A stretch of 16,266 bases of DNA. It comes from an uncultured Bacilli bacterium (GTDB lineage: Bacteria > Bacillota_I > Bacilli_A > RF39 > UBA660). This document shows, piece by piece, positions 13,783 to 16,266 of the stretch (positions within the stretch are counted from its first letter, which is position 1; every line of letters starts with the position of its first letter). The translations under genes and the position numbers were made by a program. Under the pieces are notes generated by a model. It saw only the letters and a list, made by a program, of their open reading frames with translations. It ran no database searches and had not been told where the DNA came from. The stretch is taken from contig CALVRQ010000057.1 in assembly GCA_944358685.1 (NCBI GenBank), positions 1 to 16,266 of the forward strand. The letters are read 5' to 3'.

Positions 13783-14289
13783 GGGCACAACAATCAAAGT
13801 TAAAATAACCATAAACAAATCAGTAAGTAGTCCAACCCAAAGCGCATACCTAATCCTCTTAATACCAATCGTACCAAAATAAAGTGTAATTACATATAAA
13901 GTCGTATCACTAGAACCCTGAATAATTGACGAAAGTACACTAATAAAACTATCAGGACCATATAGCTTATACATATCATTAAGCAAAGCAAGCCCAAAAC
14001 TCCCAGAAAGAGGTCTCATGATTGCTACAGGTAATACCTCAGCAGGTACGTGAATTAAAATTAAAAACGGTTTTAAAAAATCAAAAAAATAATCAATAAT
14101 TCCACTATTTAAAAATATATTAACTCCAAATATCATTGCAAGCAAAGAAAAAAACATTGACGACACCATCGGTAAACCTTCCTTAGCTCCACTAACAAAA
14201 CTATCATAGACATTTATTTTTTTATAAGCTCCATAAATTATAACTACCAAAACTATAATTGGAATAAACAAACTAGAAATCATCCTCAC
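13771..14289 (-). CDS. spmB: spore maturation protein B
   Basis: SpmB works with SpmA in dehydration of the spore core in B. subtilis. The 172 residues (178 in B. subtilis) are hydrophobic, with a nucleoside-transporter gate-like fold. Typical segments are SGAKEGLPMVSSMF (33-46), RPLSGSFGLALLNDMYKLYG, IIQGSSDTTLYVITLYFGT and IKRIRYALWVGLLTD. The start is GTG at 14289, with AGGAGG eight bases upstream inside spmA; the ATG two codons later has poor spacing. It overlaps spmA by four bases, so the two are coupled. Confidence 0.94.
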   Translation of the reverse strand: MRMISSLFIPIIVLVVIIYGAYKKINVYDSFVSGAKEGLPMVSSMFFSLLAMIFGVNIFLNSGIIDYFFDFLKPFLILIHVPAEVLPVAIMRPLSGSFGLALLNDMYKLYGPDSFISVLSSIIQGSSDTTLYVITLYFGTIGIKRIRYALWVGLLTDLFMVILTLIVVPLFF

Positions 14290-14867
14290 CTATGATTCCT
14301 CCTACTCCAAATCCTATCAATTAATAAACCAAATAATAATGATATAAAACTAATCACAAAACAAGGAATAACTATGACAGAAGGATCCTCACTACCATAT
14401 AAAATTCTAAGTGAAATAATCGTCGTTGGAATTATACAAAGCCCACATGTATTAATTACTAAAAAAGTAATCATACTCCTACTAGCAACTTCCTTATTTT
14501 TATTTAACTTTTGCAAAGACTCCATTGCTTTTAAACCAAAAGGTGTTGCCGCATTACCAAGTCCAAACATATTTGAAAGTATATTAGAAGATATAAAACC
14601 AAAAGCCTCATGATTTTTTGGAATTTCTGGAAAAATTTTGTGCAAAATAGGATAAATAAACTTAGAAAGTTTTGAAAGTAGCCCAGATTCTTTAGCTATA
14701 TTCATAATGCCAAGCCAAAGCGAAACTAACGGAAAGATCTGCATTACTAATTCCAATGTAGCCTTACCACTAGATAAAATCTGTTCATTTAAAACATCAC
14801 TTTTACCTGTAACTAATAAACATAAAGAGCCTAAAACAATAAGTCCTACCCATAATTTATTAATCAT
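14286..14867 (-). CDS. spmA: spore maturation protein A
   Basis: Partner of SpmB in spore core dehydration. 193 residues, membrane protein with segments at about 3-20, 35-55, 95-115, 130-150 and 162-182. The family signature NMFGLGNAATPFGLKAMESL is at residues 99-118. The start at 14867 overlaps the end of the carboxypeptidase gene by eight bases and has only a weak ribosome binding site, pointing to translational coupling. Gene order dacB-spmA-spmB is the same as in B. subtilis, where it is under mother-cell sigma-E. Confidence 0.95.
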   Translation of the reverse strand: MINKLWVGLIVLGSLCLLVTGKSDVLNEQILSSGKATLELVMQIFPLVSLWLGIMNIAKESGLLSKLSKFIYPILHKIFPEIPKNHEAFGFISSNILSNMFGLGNAATPFGLKAMESLQKLNKNKEVASRSMITFLVINTCGLCIIPTTIISLRILYGSEDPSVIVIPCFVISFISLLFGLLIDRIWSRRNHR

Positions 14868-15933
14868 TTCTAAACCAGCTTAAAATTTTATTCCAAAATC
14901 CTTTTTTAACTTCATCTTTTTTAACATATATATTCTCTTTATGTACTATATCATCACCTAAATAAACCTTAACTACCCCAACTTTATCACCAGACTTATA
15001 CTTCCTTTTTTTATTAATTTCATATTTTAACTTTAAAATATCCTTCTCATTCTCTCTAAGTAAATACTTAAAATTATTCTTTAAATAAAGACTATCATTT
15101 TTATAATAATCCTCACCTATTATATCTACTTCACCCTTATTTAAAATCATATATGAAGTATATTCACCAAACGCCTCCTCATACAAATTTTTGTGATCAT
15201 CCCAGTCATCACCATCATTAATCGTTACCACCGTCAAATTAATGTCATCCTTACTCGCACTTGTCACTAAAGTCCTTTTTGCAATTTTTGTAAACCCTGT
15301 TTTCCCACCTGTAATATATTTATAACTTGAAAGCAATTTATTTTTATTATGCCATTTATAAACATTTTTATTTGTTTTTACCGTATAATCTTTAGTCCCC
15401 GTAATTTTCCTAAAATCATCATTCTTCATCGCATAACTCATAAGTAACGCCATATCATAAGCCGAAGAAAAATTTCCTTTTTCCTCATCTAAACCACTAG
15501 GATTATTAAAAGTCGTATTCTTCATTCCTATATCTTTAGCTTTTTCATTCATAAGCTTTACAAACTTATCCGTATCTCCACTTACAGCCACCGAAATAGC
15601 AATAGCCGCATCATTACCACTTCTAAGCATAAGTCCATAAAGTAAATCTTTTAACTTAATCTTTTCACCAATCTGTACATAAATCCCTGAACCATAAGCC
15701 TTTAAAACCTCATTTCCAATTGTCACCTCTTTATTAATATCACTATTTTCAATAGCTACAATCGCTGTCATAATTTTAGAAATTGATGCCACACTTTGAA
15801 CATAATGTACATCCTTTCCATAAATTACTCTCCCACTATCCATATCCATCAAAATAGCCGATTTCGCACTTGTAGAATATGCAAAAACTTTAAAAGGTAA
15901 AAATAAAAGGAGTATTAAAAGCCATTTCTTCAT
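14860..15933 (-). CDS. dacB: D-alanyl-D-alanine carboxypeptidase, sporulation type (DacB/DacF-like)
   Basis: A penicillin-binding protein of the S11 family that trims the terminal D-alanine from peptidoglycan stem peptides; next to spmA-spmB it is expected to act on spore cortex. A signal peptide MKKWLLILLLFLPFKVFA leads the protein. The catalytic motifs are SxxK at Ser50-Lys53 (SISK), SGN at 105-107 and KTG at 211-213 in GGKTGFT. After the catalytic domain a C-terminal domain of about 100 residues ends in GFWNKILSWFRND, an amphipathic tail that could bind membrane as in other S11 enzymes. The length of 357 is slightly below the usual 380-390. The ATG at 15933 has AGGTGG five bases upstream. 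The dacB symbol rests on context; DacF has the same motifs. Confidence 0.92.
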   Translation of the reverse strand: MKKWLLILLLFLPFKVFAYSTSAKSAILMDMDSGRVIYGKDVHYVQSVASISKIMTAIVAIENSDINKEVTIGNEVLKAYGSGIYVQIGEKIKLKDLLYGLMLRSGNDAAIAISVAVSGDTDKFVKLMNEKAKDIGMKNTTFNNPSGLDEEKGNFSSAYDMALLMSYAMKNDDFRKITGTKDYTVKTNKNVYKWHNKNKLLSSYKYITGGKTGFTKIAKRTLVTSASKDDINLTVVTINDGDDWDDHKNLYEEAFGEYTSYMILNKGEVDIIGEDYYKNDSLYLKNNFKYLLRENEKDILKLKYEINKKRKYKSGDKVGVVKVYLGDDIVHKENIYVKKDEVKKGFWNKILSWFRND

Positions 15934-15958
15934 ATATACCACCTAAAAAAGTATATAC

Positions 15959-15980
15959 AAAAAATGGACAAATATGTCCA
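15959..15980 (-). terminator. intrinsic terminator upstream of the carboxypeptidase gene
   Basis: TGGACA and TGTCCA form a 6-bp stem with a four-base loop, followed by TTTTTT on the minus strand. It ends the transcript of the gene at the right edge and separates it from the sporulation cluster. Confidence 0.72.
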
Positions 15981-15982
15981 CT

Positions 15983-16266
15983 TTATTTTTTGCTCATCGC
16001 CTCTAAAATATCATATGTTTTAATTTTTCTTTTATTTAAAACTGGCAAATCATCTTTACACAAAGACGTAAACTCAGTAGTATCTCTTTCACCTAAATCT
16101 TTACTATCTTTAATATCACAAACTTGTAACATTTCCTTACCACATTCATTAACTAATGCTTCCATATCACGAGTTCCGATTATCATATAAATGTTTCTAT
16201 AATTAGACGCTAAAAACATTTCTTTAAAATTATTCATTTTATGAATCATATCAAAATTATCTAAAA
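15983..16266 (-). CDS. C-terminal part of an unrecognised gene, cut by window edge
   Basis: The frame is open to the right edge with no stop, so the in-frame ATG at 16249 is probably internal and the true start is outside. The visible 94 residues include NNFKEMFLASNYRNIYMIIG, DMEALVNECGKEML, CDIKDSKDLGERDTTEFTSL and end in KTYDILEAMSKK. They are charged and apparently soluble, with three cysteines and no membrane segment. I do not recognise the family. A terminator follows the stop. Confidence 0.7.
   Translation of the reverse strand, partial: LDNFDMIHKMNNFKEMFLASNYRNIYMIIGTRDMEALVNECGKEMLQVCDIKDSKDLGERDTTEFTSLCKDDLPVLNKRKIKTYDILEAMSKK

Noticed and set aside
15945..15975. A sigma-E-like promoter for dacB (ACATATT, 13 bases, TATATACT)
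   Set aside because: The -10 matches only partly and the start would fall on the ribosome binding site; it also overlaps the terminator hairpin.

Overview
The window comes from a very AT-rich, endospore-forming Firmicute. Low GC, AGGAGG-type ribosome binding sites, a T-box leader, a GerA/GerC/GerB germinant-receptor operon and a dacB-spmA-spmB-rluB cluster all point that way. The code is standard: several genes end in TGA and none reads through it. An uncultured gut Bacilli- or Clostridia-like lineage fits, but I cannot name a species. No rRNA, tRNA, CRISPR array or insertion sequence is visible.

Layout. Positions 1-1860 (minus) hold the arginine pair argG-argH, with argH cut by the left edge, behind a full T-box leader with its own promoter. 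Positions 1838-2584 encode a protein of about seven 29-residue helical repeats. Positions 2665-4637 are a compact two-gene unit with its own promoter and terminator: a DraG/ARH-type ADP-ribosylglycohydrolase fused to an alpha/beta-hydrolase-like domain, overlapping an ASCH-domain gene. Positions 4653-6040 are accessory and partly decayed: a small GNAT acetyltransferase, a rearranged C-terminal remnant of a DUF4143-type AAA ATPase, a frameshifted KilA-N gene and a 35-codon ORF. Positions 6098-7288 encode the 23S rRNA methyltransferase RlmCD, divergent from the germination operon at 7454-11162 (order A, C, B).

The germination operon runs tail to tail into a tail-anchored protein of unknown function (11148-11942). 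A ferredoxin and an endonuclease/exonuclease/phosphatase-family protein follow on the plus strand. They converge on rluB, spmB, spmA and a sporulation-type D-Ala-D-Ala carboxypeptidase on the minus strand. The 3' end of an unrecognised gene lies at the right edge.

How the genes fit together: two separate blocks serve spore biology, germinant sensing and spore core/cortex maturation. The most unusual parts are the ARH-hydrolase fusion with its ASCH partner and a Tyr where a metal-binding Asp is expected, the decayed accessory patch, and a T-box whose specifier loop shows no arginine codon although it precedes argGH.
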